In this document: positions 15,929-23,245 of the stretch, piece after piece
How the letters are laid out: every line of letters starts with the position of its first letter
Position numbering within the stretch: the stretch's first letter is position 1
Source of the DNA: DATLGB01 sp964242305
GTDB lineage: Bacteria > Actinomycetota > Thermoleophilia > Solirubrobacterales > Solirubrobacteraceae
Length of the DNA: 64,000 bases
NCBI GenBank assembly: GCA_964242305.1
Contig: CAXTBB010000026.1
Location: 1 to 64,000, forward strand
Direction: 5' to 3'
The notes under the pieces: generated by a model
Database searches by the model: none
What the model was told of the DNA's origin: nothing
What the model saw: the letters and a program-made list of their open reading frames with translations, nothing else
Position numbers and translations under genes: made by a program

Positions 15929-16339
15929 TCAACTTCCGACTTCGATTCGAGCCGCCGTCGCCATGGCGACCCGTGACGATCGAGCCCGTTGTTCCAGGCG
16001 AGTCTGAATGGCAAGGTTCAGAGACTGCACGGCGCGCCTTCGCGGCCGCGTCTCAGGTGTAAGGGCCTCCGCTGCGTTGATATCCGAGCTGATCCCGAGG
16101 TACATGACGCTCACGCTGGCCGCCAGTGGCCAGCAGATGAGGACGCCGAGGGCCAGCCAGCCGATGCCGCTTGCGAACAAGGCGGCAAGGAAGACGGCCC
16201 CGGCGAAGAACTCGAATCCCAACACGCGCATCCAGCGCTGTTGCGCGAGCGTGGCCGCCGCTGCCTTCGACCTCAAGCGCGTTCTCGCGGCGAGAAATCG
16301 CGTCGACGACTCCACGAGAGCAACGACGAGTCTCTGCAT
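15929..16339 (-). CDS. Small membrane protein, 136 aa, preceded by the TCACCC signature
   Basis: An N-terminal amphipathic region (MQRLVVALVESSTRFLAART, then RLRSKAAAATLAQQRWMRVL) leads to two membrane helices (FFAGAVFLAALFASGIGWLA, then GVLICWPLAASVSVMYLGIS) and a basic helical tail. The ATG is preceded by AGGAGG at ideal spacing. I know no family. It is divergent from the LAL regulator, and the shared operator copy at 16388-16417 is oriented toward this gene: the fixed 24-bp offset of palindrome and second TCACC unit exists only on this strand and ends 49 bp before the ATG, as in the other target genes. Confidence 0.65.
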   Translation of the reverse strand: MQRLVVALVESSTRFLAARTRLRSKAAAATLAQQRWMRVLGFEFFAGAVFLAALFASGIGWLALGVLICWPLAASVSVMYLGISSDINAAEALTPETRPRRRAVQSLNLAIQTRLEQRARSSRVAMATAARIEVGS

Positions 16340-16387
16340 GATGTCCTCCTAGTTCAACCATTGGTCCCTTGAGGCTCGCCGCAGATG

Positions 16388-16417
16388 AGGTGAGTTGTCG
16401 TCACACGATCCGTGCGA
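16388..16417 (-). promoter_or_regulatory. TCACCC operator copy 1
   Basis: Read on the minus strand: palindrome TCGCACGGATCGTGTGA (16417 to 16401), seven bases, then TCACCT (16393 to 16388). Start-to-start offset is 24 bp. The ATG of the 136-aa membrane protein lies 54 bases from the second unit's first base. Confidence 0.65.
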
Positions 16418-16538
16418 CCGCTTGGCCGATGATCGGCTCTCTCCGGGCACTTCCGCGCCCGAAGGCTTGGCACGGTGGCCGCGTCCAGGGGTTCGGTCGG
16501 CTCGACTCCACGTGGCGGAGCCTGTTTCATGGTTGGCG

Positions 16539-19175
16539 ATGAACGTCATGCACGCGGACCCTGGCGGGATCGTCAGCCGACCCGCTCTCATGAAGCTCCT
16601 GGAGAGCGGCGCCGCGCGTCCCGTCACGCTCGTCGCCGCTCCAGCCGGCAGCGGCAAGAGCATCCTCGTCCGCACCTGGCTCGAACACCGCGGCCCAACT
16701 CCGGGCGCAGCGTGGGTGGCCGTCGAGCGTGGTGAGCGTGACGAGCAGCGGTTCTGGAGCGGAGTGGTCAGCTCACTGCGCGCGGCCGGCGTCGATGTCG
16801 AATCGTCGGCTCCGACCCCTGAGTACGACGGGAACGCGGTGGTCCAACGGTTGACGTCGGAACTTGCGGCGCAGGCCGAGCCGCTCGTCCTGGTGATCGA
16901 CGACGTCCATGAGGTCGCGTCCCCCGACATCACAGCGCAGCTCACCTATCTGCTCGAGCACCTCCCCGGCGCCGTCCACGTCGTGCTCACCTCGCGCCGG
17001 GATCCGCAGCTCGGCCTGCACCGCCGGAGGCTCGCGGGAGAGTTGACCGAGATCCGCAGTGCCGACCTGCGCTTCACCCTGGACGACGCTCGCGCGTTGC
17101 TGTCGGCATCGGGGGTCGTCTTGTCGGAGGACGACCTCTCGCGCCTGCACGAGCGCACCGAGGGCTGGGCGGCGGGGCTGCGCCTGGCGGCGATCACGCT
17201 ATCCAAGCATCCCGATCCGCAGCGATTCGTCTCAGAGTTCTCCGGCAGCGAACGCACTGTCGCCGAGTATCTGCTCGCTGAGGTGCTCGATGGCCAGCCT
17301 GCGCATGTTCGCCGGCTGCTCATGCGCACATCCTTGGTCGAGCGCGTCAACGGCTCGCTCGGAGACCTGCTGACGGGCGGATCCGGTTCCGAGCGAGAAC
17401 TGAGGGCACTGGCGGACGCTGGATTCTTCGTCGTCGCGCTCAACTCAGAGTCGACCTGGTTTCGGTTCCACCGCCTGTTCGCCGACTTGCTCGCAGTGCA
17501 GCTTCGGCACACCGAGCCCGACGAGGTCCCCCGGCTCCATCTCGCCGCGGCGCATTGGCACGCCGAGCACGGCTACTTCGTCGAAGCCATCTCGCACGCT
17601 CAGGCGAGCGGCGACCGCGACCTGGCCGCGGGCCTGCTCATCGAGCATTATTTCAGCCTGACTCTCGATGGTCGCCGGACTACCGCGCACGCGCTTCTCG
17701 AGGCCTTCGGACCTGATCCTGCCCGCGTCGAACCGGAGATCGCGACCGTGGTCGCGTCCGAGCAGCTTGCCGGCGGTTCGCTCGATCAGGCTGCCGCGTA
17801 CCTCGCGCTGGCCGGCGAGCACGCCGATGCGGTTCCGGACGATCGGCGGCACCGGTTCGACATGGCCCTGCTCGTTACGCGGCTGTCGCTGGCTCGACGC
17901 TTGGGCGACTTTCTGTCTGTGCTCGACGAGGCGCGGCCGGGCGCCGTTCTGGACCAGCCCGTTCGCAGCGGTTACGACATCTCGATGCAGAACGACGTCC
18001 GCGCATTGATGTTGATGAACCTCGGCATCGTCGAGGTCTGGTCTGGACGCGTCGACGAGGGCGCCGAGCACCTGGAAGAGGCTGTGGCTTTGACCAAGCA
18101 GATCGGCCGCCCGTTTCTCCAGGTGGTCTGCCAGGGCCACTGGGCGCACGCGATGTCGTGGGATTCGTTCGCCAGGTCACGTGTAGCGAGCCGTGAAGCA
18201 ATAGCGCTGGCGGAACGCCACGGCTGGGGAGACGAACCGGTGATCGGCCCGGCGCTGGTCACGCTGGCGACCGCGCTGCTGCAGACGGGGCGGCTCGACG
18301 ATGCAGAGCGTTGCCTCGCTCGCGCAGGTAACACGCTCCGCCCGGATCTCGAGCCGGCCGTCGGCTTCGTGCTGCACATGGTGCAGGGCTCGCTCGATCA
18401 CGCGCGCGGCCGGCATGAGGCGGCCTTCGCTCGGTATCGCGACGCTGAGCGCCTGGCGGTGCGCCTTGTCACGCACTCGCCGCTCGCGCTGCAGTGTCGC
18501 GGCGCAATGCTCAGCGCCATGCTCGCCCAGGGACAGCAGGCCGCGGTCAGGGCGGCGCTCGCGGAGATGAGTGAGCCCGAGCGCGATAACGGAGAGATTC
18601 GTGAGGTGCGCGCCACCCTTGCGTTGGCGGAAGACGACCCGCAGACAGCGGTGGACGTGCTGGCGCCCGCCCTCGACGGACACGCCGAGGTGCACCACGT
18701 CCTCGTCGTTATCCGCTCCTGCATCCTCGACGCACTCGCTCGCGATCGGCTCGACGAGTCCTCGGCTGCGGAAGCCGCACTCGAACGCGCGCTCGACCTT
18801 GCCGAAGCGGATTCACTGATCCTTCCCTTTGTCCACCATCCGTGTCGCGAGCTGCTGGAGCAACATCCGCGCCATCGCACCGCCCACGGTGCGTTCATCG
18901 CGGAGATTCTCGACGTGCTGTCCGGCCGCCAAGCCGCGAGCGATGCCGGGGCGCCGCGGGCGGCCTTCGACGAGCTGAGCGATGCGGAGTTGCGGGTGCT
19001 CCGATTCCTGCCGACCAACCTGCCAGCTTCCGGGATCGCCGGGGAGATCTACGTCTCCGTGAACACCGTCAAGACGCACATGCGCCACATCTACGCCAAG
19101 CTCGATGCCCACAGCAGGGCAGACGCGGTCGCACGTGCACGCGAGCTTGGCCTGATGGGCCGCTCAAGCCGCTGA
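16539..19175 (+). CDS. LAL-type LuxR regulator (MalT-like STAND ATPase)
   Basis: About 878 residues from ATG 16539. An N-terminal NTPase module has Walker A VAAPAGSGKSILVRTW and Walker B-like LVLVIDDVHEVASPDITAQL, then VHVVLTSRRDPQLGLHRRRL and the winged-helix region FRFHRLFADLLAVQLR typical of MalT. The middle is alpha-helical TPR-like repeats (about residues 340-780). The C-terminal LuxR helix-turn-helix is LSDAELRVLRFLPTNLPASG, IAGEIYVSVNTVKTHMRHIY. These STAND proteins oligomerise on DNA when an inducer and ATP bind. In-frame TTG 16395 and GTG 16512 are possible earlier starts; the first would run through operator copy 1 and is unlikely. Eight promoters within 13 kb share one motif, making this the natural candidate activator. 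Confidence 0.9.
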   Translation: MNVMHADPGGIVSRPALMKLLESGAARPVTLVAAPAGSGKSILVRTWLEHRGPTPGAAWVAVERGERDEQRFWSGVVSSLRAAGVDVESSAPTPEYDGNAVVQRLTSELAAQAEPLVLVIDDVHEVASPDITAQLTYLLEHLPGAVHVVLTSRRDPQLGLHRRRLAGELTEIRSADLRFTLDDARALLSASGVVLSEDDLSRLHERTEGWAAGLRLAAITLSKHPDPQRFVSEFSGSERTVAEYLLAEVLDGQPAHVRRLLMRTSLVERVNGSLGDLLTGGSGSERELRALADAGFFVVALNSESTWFRFHRLFADLLAVQLRHTEPDEVPRLHLAAAHWHAEHGYFVEAISHAQASGDRDLAAGLLIEHYFSLTLDGRRTTAHALLEAFGPDPARVEPEIATVVASEQLAGGSLDQAAAYLALAGEHADAVPDDRRHRFDMALLVTRLSLARRLGDFLSVLDEARPGAVLDQPVRSGYDISMQNDVRALMLMNLGIVEVWSGRVDEGAEHLEEAVALTKQIGRPFLQVVCQGHWAHAMSWDSFARSRVASREAIALAERHGWGDEPVIGPALVTLATALLQTGRLDDAERCLARAGNTLRPDLEPAVGFVLHMVQGSLDHARGRHEAAFARYRDAERLAVRLVTHSPLALQCRGAMLSAMLAQGQQAAVRAALAEMSEPERDNGEIREVRATLALAEDDPQTAVDVLAPALDGHAEVHHVLVVIRSCILDALARDRLDESSAAEAALERALDLAEADSLILPFVHHPCRELLEQHPRHRTAHGAFIAEILDVLSGRQAASDAGAPRAAFDELSDAELRVLRFLPTNLPASGIAGEIYVSVNTVKTHMRHIYAKLDAHSRADAVARARELGLMGRSSR

Positions 19176-19188
19176 GGGGCGTCTCCAA

Positions 19189-19218
19189 TCACCCGATCCG
19201 TGCGACGCCCAGTCATGC
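19189..19218 (+). promoter_or_regulatory. TCACCC operator copy 2
   Basis: TCACCCGATCCGTGCGA (19189-19205), seven bases, then TCATGC at offset 24 (19213-19218). The following ATG (19241) is only 28 bases from the second unit and has no ribosome-binding site, suggesting a leaderless transcript. Confidence 0.65.
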
Positions 19219-19240
19219 GGTCGCGAACCATGCTGGGTCT

Positions 19241-19456
19241 ATGAACGCTCCGGCTATCTCAGACCTGTACGAAATCCGCCTACGTGGCGAACTCGGGCAC
19301 GCGCTCATGGGCGCGTTCCCGGCCCTGACGGGACAGGCCGGCGGAGGAGAGACGCTGCTGGCAGGTCATCTGCCCGATCAAGCCGCGTTGCACGGCGTGC
19401 TGGGCCAGATCGAGTCGCTCGGTCTTGAGCTCCTCGAAGTGCGACGGATCACCTGA
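19241..19456 (+). CDS. Small conserved-type protein, 71 aa
   Basis: The product reads LYEIRLRGELGHALMGAFPA, then GETLLAGHLPDQAALHGVLG and QIESLGLELLEVRRIT: a compact alpha/beta pattern with balanced charge that I have seen as a small hypothetical protein in actinobacterial stress or cofactor clusters. No catalytic motif is visible. It starts 65 bp after the LAL regulator stop and directly follows operator copy 2. Probably cytoplasmic. Confidence 0.7.
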   Translation: MNAPAISDLYEIRLRGELGHALMGAFPALTGQAGGGETLLAGHLPDQAALHGVLGQIESLGLELLEVRRIT

Positions 19457-19467
19457 GACGGTGCCCC

Positions 19468-19629
19468 TCACGTCGGCGAACCTAAGTGCACCTCGCCCAT
19501 GCGCCTGATGTAGCCGACCGCGCGGCTGCGGGCCCAAGGGCCGTGGAAGCGCGCGAGCTGCTGCCCCGATGACCGATACACAGCCCACCCCATCGGGATG
19601 GGCGCGATGCTGAGGGTGAGCCCGGTCAC
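19468..19629 (-). CDS. Possible 53-aa protein
   Basis: A GTG start at 19629 is preceded by AGGGAG at good spacing. The product contains LTLSIAPIPMGWAVYRSSGQ and QLARFHGPWARSRAVGYIRR, a plausible small globular or DNA-binding-sized protein of ordinary composition. No family recognised. It lies between the convergent 71-aa gene and the LLM oxidoreductase pseudogene, of which it may be a downstream operon member. Confidence 0.4.
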   Translation of the reverse strand: MTGLTLSIAPIPMGWAVYRSSGQQLARFHGPWARSRAVGYIRRMGEVHLGSPT

Positions 19630-19632
19630 CGA

Positions 19633-20277
19633 TCACTCCCTGTCAGCGAGGTGCGCAGGTCTTCCGGGGCGGCGGCCGGCGAAGCGCCTGAGGTGATCAG
19701 GGTCATTCGTGCCCAGCACGAAGACCGAGACGCCGTGCTCGAGCGCGACCGGTGCCGAAGCGACCGACGATGTTGTAGATCCGGCGGACGTCGGACGGCG
19801 AGCGATCGGCCGCGACCGCGGCCGCATCGATGAGACCGTTCATGGTGGGGAAGTCGGCCGGCGCGGCGTAGCCCATGGAGGGCACCCAGCCGTCCGCGAG
19901 CCGGCCGGTGATCTTCAGCATGCGCTGCCCGTACGCACCGAGGTAGATCGGGATGTCGTGCGCGGGAACCGGTCCGGCGTCCAGATCGGTCACGTGAGCA
20001 GGTCCAACGTCGCAGCCGATTTGGCCAGCACGACCGGAGGACGCAGAGGGAGGCTCGCAACGTCCGGCCAGAGCTGGATGCGGCTGGTCGAAGCCCCGAT
20101 CGCTGCGAGCAGCGTCCAGCTGTCGAAGAACCCCGCGTTGTACGGGTGGTCCTGGATGCCGAGGTGCTCGAACCTCAGCGCCTCAGCACTGCGGGCGAGC
20201 TCGATGAGCTGGCGGCCGTGGCGTGCCAGCGGCCGCGGGAACAGTCCGAACTCGATGTCGTGGCCATGGTCGGGCAT
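19633..20277 (-). pseudogene. LLM-class flavin/F420-dependent oxidoreductase, internally deleted
   Basis: Three frames together form a shortened luciferase-like monooxygenase. The N-terminal part (IEFGLFPRPLARHGRQLIEL to LAKSAATLDLLT, 20277-19993) breaks exactly where the family continues with a GGR-type motif. After a missing segment of perhaps 70 residues the next frame resumes with GPVPAHDIPIYLGAYGQRML to RRIYNIVGRFGTG. A third frame then gives LEHGVSVFVLGTNDPDHLRR. So two internal deletions with frame changes have destroyed the gene. It was the second gene of an operon behind DUF1330 under operator copy 3. Assembly collapse is an alternative to true decay. Confidence 0.75.
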
Positions 20278-20283
20278 GACGTC

Positions 20284-20592
20284 CTAGAAGTCCTGGGTGC
20301 CGTCGTAGCCCTCGACGATCGACATGCTGCCGTCCGCGACCGCGTGGCGGAGCTTCGCGGCCTCCTGGTATCCAGGGTCGTGAAAGCAGTCGACCGCCGC
20401 TTGGTAGGACGGGAACTCGACGACCGTCCACGTAGGCCTGGCGGTCTCCTCCACGATCTCCTGCTGACCGTGCATGATGATGAACCTCGCCCCGTACCGG
20501 TTCATCGTCTCCCGATTGGCATCCCGGTAGCGCCAGAGGCCGTCCATGTCGTGGACCTCGGAGTTGCCGATCCAATACCCCTTCGCTGCCAT
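20284..20592 (-). CDS. DUF1330 family protein, 102 aa
   Basis: The product begins MAAKGYWIGNSEVHDMDGLW and continues YGARFIIMHGQQEIVEETAR, VVEFPSYQAAVDCFHDPGYQ and SMSIVEGYDGTQDF, matching the ferredoxin-like dimeric alpha/beta barrel pattern of DUF1330. Start chosen at 20592 because AGGAGCAGCTC precedes it; an upstream ATG nine codons earlier has no such site. Molecular role unknown, usually associated with stress or aromatic catabolism clusters. Two related damaged copies lie nearby (20754-20896 and 21692-21913), so this region has undergone duplication. Confidence 0.8.
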   Translation of the reverse strand: MAAKGYWIGNSEVHDMDGLWRYRDANRETMNRYGARFIIMHGQQEIVEETARPTWTVVEFPSYQAAVDCFHDPGYQEAAKLRHAVADGSMSIVEGYDGTQDF

Positions 20593-20636
20593 GAGCTGCT
20601 CCTTCGTCGTGTGGGACACGACCGTGGCGGCGAGAC

Positions 20637-20666
20637 GGGTGATGCGTCGTCACACGCTTCGGGTGA
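20637..20666 (-). promoter_or_regulatory. TCACCC operator copy 3
   Basis: On the minus strand: TCACCCGAAGCGTGTGA (20666 to 20650), seven bases, TCACCC (20642 to 20637). Offset 24 bp; 50 bases from the second unit to the ATG at 20592. Confidence 0.7.
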
Positions 20667-20753
20667 CGTCGCCGGAGCGGGCCGGGCTGTCGTCCACGAC
20701 ACCTTCGAATCGATCGGGGCCTTCATCGCGGGAACCCGTGCGAGCTGCGGGCC

Positions 20754-20896
20754 CTAGAAGTCCTGCGGGCCGTCGTAGCCCTCGACGATCGACTGCCTGC
20801 CGTCCGCGATCGAGTGGCGGATCTTCGCGGCCTCCTGATCGGCGGGGTCGTGGTAGCAGGCGACCGCCGCCTCATACGAGGGGAACTCGACGCGCA
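20754..20896 (-). pseudogene. C-terminal fragment of a second DUF1330 gene
   Basis: The frame reads VEFPSYEAAVACYHDPADQE, then AAKIRHSIADGRQSIVEGYD and GPQDF, nearly the same as the C-terminal half of the intact DUF1330 protein next door. The N-terminal half is missing; further upstream sequence is the operator and start region of the isochorismatase gene. A duplicated gene whose front has been lost. Confidence 0.7.
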
Positions 20897-20923
20897 GCGG
20901 GTGACCGTGACGGAGAACGCCGA

Positions 20924-20953
20924 TCACGTCATCCGGGTGATGACGGCTCACCC
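20924..20953 (+). promoter_or_regulatory. TCACCC operator copy 4
   Basis: TCACGTCATCCGGGTGA (20924-20940), TGACGGC, TCACCC (20948-20953). Offset 24 bp; 51 bases from the second unit to the ATG at 20999. The palindrome is less perfect than in other copies. Confidence 0.55.
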
Positions 20954-20998
20954 TCTCCCACGCGACCCTGCCAGGACACATCCAACAAGGAGTCGCAC

Positions 20999-21598
20999 AT
21001 GTCTGAGCAGCACAACCCCCTCACCCCGCAGGATTCCGCGATCCTGCTGATCGACCACCAGCCCGGAGTGCTCGGAATGGTCAACAGCCTGCCGCGCGAC
21101 GTGGTCGCCGCGAACGTGGGGATCTTGGCCCGCCTCGGTGAGCGCACCGAGATCCCCCTCGTGGTCTCGAGCACCCGCGAGCAGCTGGAGTTCCTCGGCA
21201 CCAACATCGACGAGATCAAGGACGGTGCGCCGACGGCCTACGCGAACCGGATCGCACGCGACGGGCAGCTGAACGCGTTCGCCGACCCCCGCTTCGTCGA
21301 CGCCGTCAAGGCCACGGGACGCCAGAACCTGATCATGGCGGGCATCCTCACGGACGTCTGCCTCTGGCACAGCGCGGTATCGGCGCTGGACGCCGGGTAC
21401 CACGTCCGCGTGATCGCCGACGCCGACGGCACATCGACGGAGCTCGCCGACCGGGTCACGTACGACCGCCTTCGCGGGCTCGGTGTCGAGGTCGGCACGA
21501 CCTACGGCACCCTCTTCGAGCTGTTCTCCGACCTCAGCACTCCGGAGGGTCAGCTCGCCGAGGCCATCGCCTCCGGCCAGGACCTCGTCCCTGCTTGA
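20999..21598 (+). CDS. YcaC-like cysteine hydrolase (isochorismatase fold)
   Basis: 199 residues from an ATG with AAGGAG upstream. The isochorismatase-like fold is shown by SAILLIDHQPGVLGMVNSLP (nucleophile-activating Asp), VSSTREQLEFLGTN, ARDGQLNAFADPRFVDAVKA, and LIMAGILTDVCLWHSAVSAL with the catalytic cysteine after a TD pair; YHVRVIADADGTS follows. The usual catalytic lysine is not found in the expected place, where YcaC-type members also differ. Real substrates of YcaC relatives are unsettled. Controlled by operator copy 4. Confidence 0.87.
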   Translation: MSEQHNPLTPQDSAILLIDHQPGVLGMVNSLPRDVVAANVGILARLGERTEIPLVVSSTREQLEFLGTNIDEIKDGAPTAYANRIARDGQLNAFADPRFVDAVKATGRQNLIMAGILTDVCLWHSAVSALDAGYHVRVIADADGTSTELADRVTYDRLRGLGVEVGTTYGTLFELFSDLSTPEGQLAEAIASGQDLVPA

Positions 21599-21691
21599 CC
21601 GCGGCCTGAACGGGTGCCGACCCCGGTCGGCACCCGGCCGTATGACAGCAGGCGCACAGACCACCACTTCACCCGCCCGCGGGAGGGCACC

Positions 21692-21913
21692 ATGAGCAAG
21701 GGCTACTGGATCGTCCAGAGCGATATCAGCGATATGGATCAGCACGCCGAATACGTCAAGGCCAACCGCGCGGTCCTCGGACGCTATGGGGCGCGATTCC
21801 TCGTCCGCTGGGGCGAGCAGGACATCGTCGAGGGGGCCGACGGCGACGTCGTGATCGTCGAAGGCTACGACGGTCCGCAGCCAGCTCCGACGTCAGCATC
21901 CCCGCTGTCCTGA
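21692..21913 (+). CDS. DUF1330-like protein lacking its core segment, 73 aa
   Basis: Starts MSKGYWIVQSDISDMDQHAE and ends with VVIVEGYDGPQPAPTSASPL, so both ends are DUF1330-like. About 30 residues corresponding to the FPSYQAAVDCFHD region in the neighbour are absent: after FLVRWGEQDIVEGADG it jumps directly to the final strand. The reading frame stays open and a GGGAGG site precedes the ATG, so a shortened protein is made or this is an in-frame deletion relic. It follows the isochorismatase gene by 93 bp and may be co-transcribed. Confidence 0.55.
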   Translation: MSKGYWIVQSDISDMDQHAEYVKANRAVLGRYGARFLVRWGEQDIVEGADGDVVIVEGYDGPQPAPTSASPLS

Positions 21914-21920
21914 GATTGGA

Positions 21921-21950
21921 TCACACGAAACGTGTGAGGCGCGCTCAGCC
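21921..21950 (+). promoter_or_regulatory. TCACCC operator copy 5
   Basis: TCACACGAAACGTGTGA (21921-21937) is a perfect palindrome; seven bases later TCAGCC (21945-21950) stands at offset 24. The YceI ATG is 57 bases from the second unit. Confidence 0.7.
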
Positions 21951-22001
21951 CAGGTCGCGGCACGCTCGGGGTTCGATGCACTTCGCTCTGAGAGGAACAC
22001 C

Positions 22002-22529
22002 ATGACGCAGCAAGCCGTCGTATCGCCCACCGGCCTCGCCGCCGGCACCTGGCTCGTCGATCCCACCGTCGGTCGAATCGGTTTCGCCGTGAAGACGCTG
22101 TGGGGCCTGGTCGACGTCAAGGGCACCTTTGACCGCTTCGAGGGTGCGCTGCACGTCACCGAATCGGACGCGACGGGTGAGCTCGTCGTACACACCGACA
22201 GCCTCGACACGAAGAACAAGAAGCGCGACGAGCATCTGCGGTCCGCTGACTTCTTCGACTCGTCAAGCCACCCACGAGCGATCTTCACGTCCACGGCCGT
22301 GACCGCGGGTGCGACCGGCACGGTCGTCTCCGGGGACCTCTCCGTCGGCGCCCACCGGACCCACCTCGAGCTCCCGGCCGATGTCCGACCCGATGGCGAC
22401 GACGCCGTGACGGTTCGGGCAAGCGTGGCGATTCCGCGCGAAGATGTCGGCCTCACGTGGAACAAGGCGGGCATGATCAAGGGTGACGCACGCCTGGACA
22501 TCCACCTCCGGCTCATCACCTCGGCCTGA
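22002..22529 (+). CDS. YceI family protein
   Basis: 175 residues from ATG with AGAGGAAC before it. The YceI beta-barrel pattern is clear: AGTWLVDPTVGRIGFAVKTL, GTFDRFEGALHV, KKRDEHLRSADFFDSSSHPR, AIFTSTAVTAG and GLTWNKAGMIKGDARLDIHL. YceI proteins form a lipocalin-like barrel that binds long isoprenoids or similar lipids and are commonly stress-induced. No signal peptide is seen, so it is cytoplasmic. A damaged second yceI follows. Confidence 0.88.
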   Translation: MTQQAVVSPTGLAAGTWLVDPTVGRIGFAVKTLWGLVDVKGTFDRFEGALHVTESDATGELVVHTDSLDTKNKKRDEHLRSADFFDSSSHPRAIFTSTAVTAGATGTVVSGDLSVGAHRTHLELPADVRPDGDDAVTVRASVAIPREDVGLTWNKAGMIKGDARLDIHLRLITSA

Positions 22530-22618
22530 CGCACGCCGTCGACTGGCCGGCGCCGAGGGTTGGAGGCCGACCCTCACGTCGGCCGGGACGGTGCTGTCCG
22601 AAGCGAGGCTCGCGCTCT

Positions 22619-23148
22619 GTCATCAACGGCGGCACCTACGACGTCGACCCGATCCACTCGCGGATCGGCTTTGCGGTCAAGCACCTCGGCCTCAATGTGG
22701 TGCGCGGCAGGTTCGACCGCTTCGCCGGCAGCATCGAAGTCCCGGACGCGCTCGGCGGCCTGACCGCGAGGGCACGATCGAAGCGGCGTCGGCCGACACC
22801 GGTTTCGCCCAGCGCGACGAGCACCTGCGCACGGCTGACTTCTTCGACACCGAGAAGGACCCGACCATCGCGTTCAGCTCAACCGGTGTCAAGCCCATGG
22901 ATCGGGACCTCTTCCAGATCGCGGGCGACATCACCATCGGCGGGATCACCAAGCTCATCGTGCTCGACGTCGAGATCGGCGGGACCGCTCTCGACCAGTA
23001 CGGCAACGAGCGCATGGGCCTGAAGGCGACCGGCCGGGTGAGCCGCGGGGACTTCGGGATGCCGTTCAACCAAGCCCCCGGCGGGGTCATGCTCGTGGCC
23101 GACAGGGTCGACCTCGAGCTGGACATCGAAGCCATCCGCAAACCCTGA
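22619..23148 (+). pseudogene. Second YceI gene, frameshifted and without a clear start
   Basis: Frame one reads VINGGTYDVDPIHSRIGFAV, then KHLGLNVVRGRFDRFAGSIE and VPDALGGLTAR until about 22760. The protein then continues in another frame with EGTIEAASADTGFAQRDEHL, RTADFFDTEKDPTIAFSSTG and FGMPFNQAPGGVMLVADRVD to the stop at 23148. No ATG or GTG precedes GGTYDVDP in frame. Paralogue of the gene just upstream but not close enough in sequence to be a recent copy. One lost base near 22760 plus a lost start explain it; sequencing error cannot be excluded. Confidence 0.75.
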
Positions 23149-23168
23149 GGTCGACGGCGTCCCGTCCA

Positions 23169-23198
23169 TCACCCGAACCGTGTGATGACGGGTCACCC
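23169..23198 (+). promoter_or_regulatory. TCACCC operator copy 6
   Basis: TCACCCGAACCGTGTGA (23169-23185), TGACGGG, TCACCC (23193-23198). Offset 24 bp; 53 bases from the second unit to the ATG at 23246. Best overall example of the composite element. Confidence 0.75.
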
Positions 23199-23245
23199 AT
23201 GTCCTCGTAAGGGTCGAGCCAACTCAACGATGGAGGCTGACGAGC

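Noticed and set aside
16395..16538. TTG 16395 as start of the LAL regulator
   Set aside because: The extension would translate through operator copy 1 and has no ribosome-binding site; relatives begin shortly before the RPALMKLL-type segment.
21921..21937. CRP/FNR-type binding site for the TCAC palindromes
   Set aside because: CRP sites have TGTGA outside and TCACA inside (TGTGA-N6-TCACA). Here the half-sites are in the opposite order, and the fixed second TCACCC unit is not a CRP feature.
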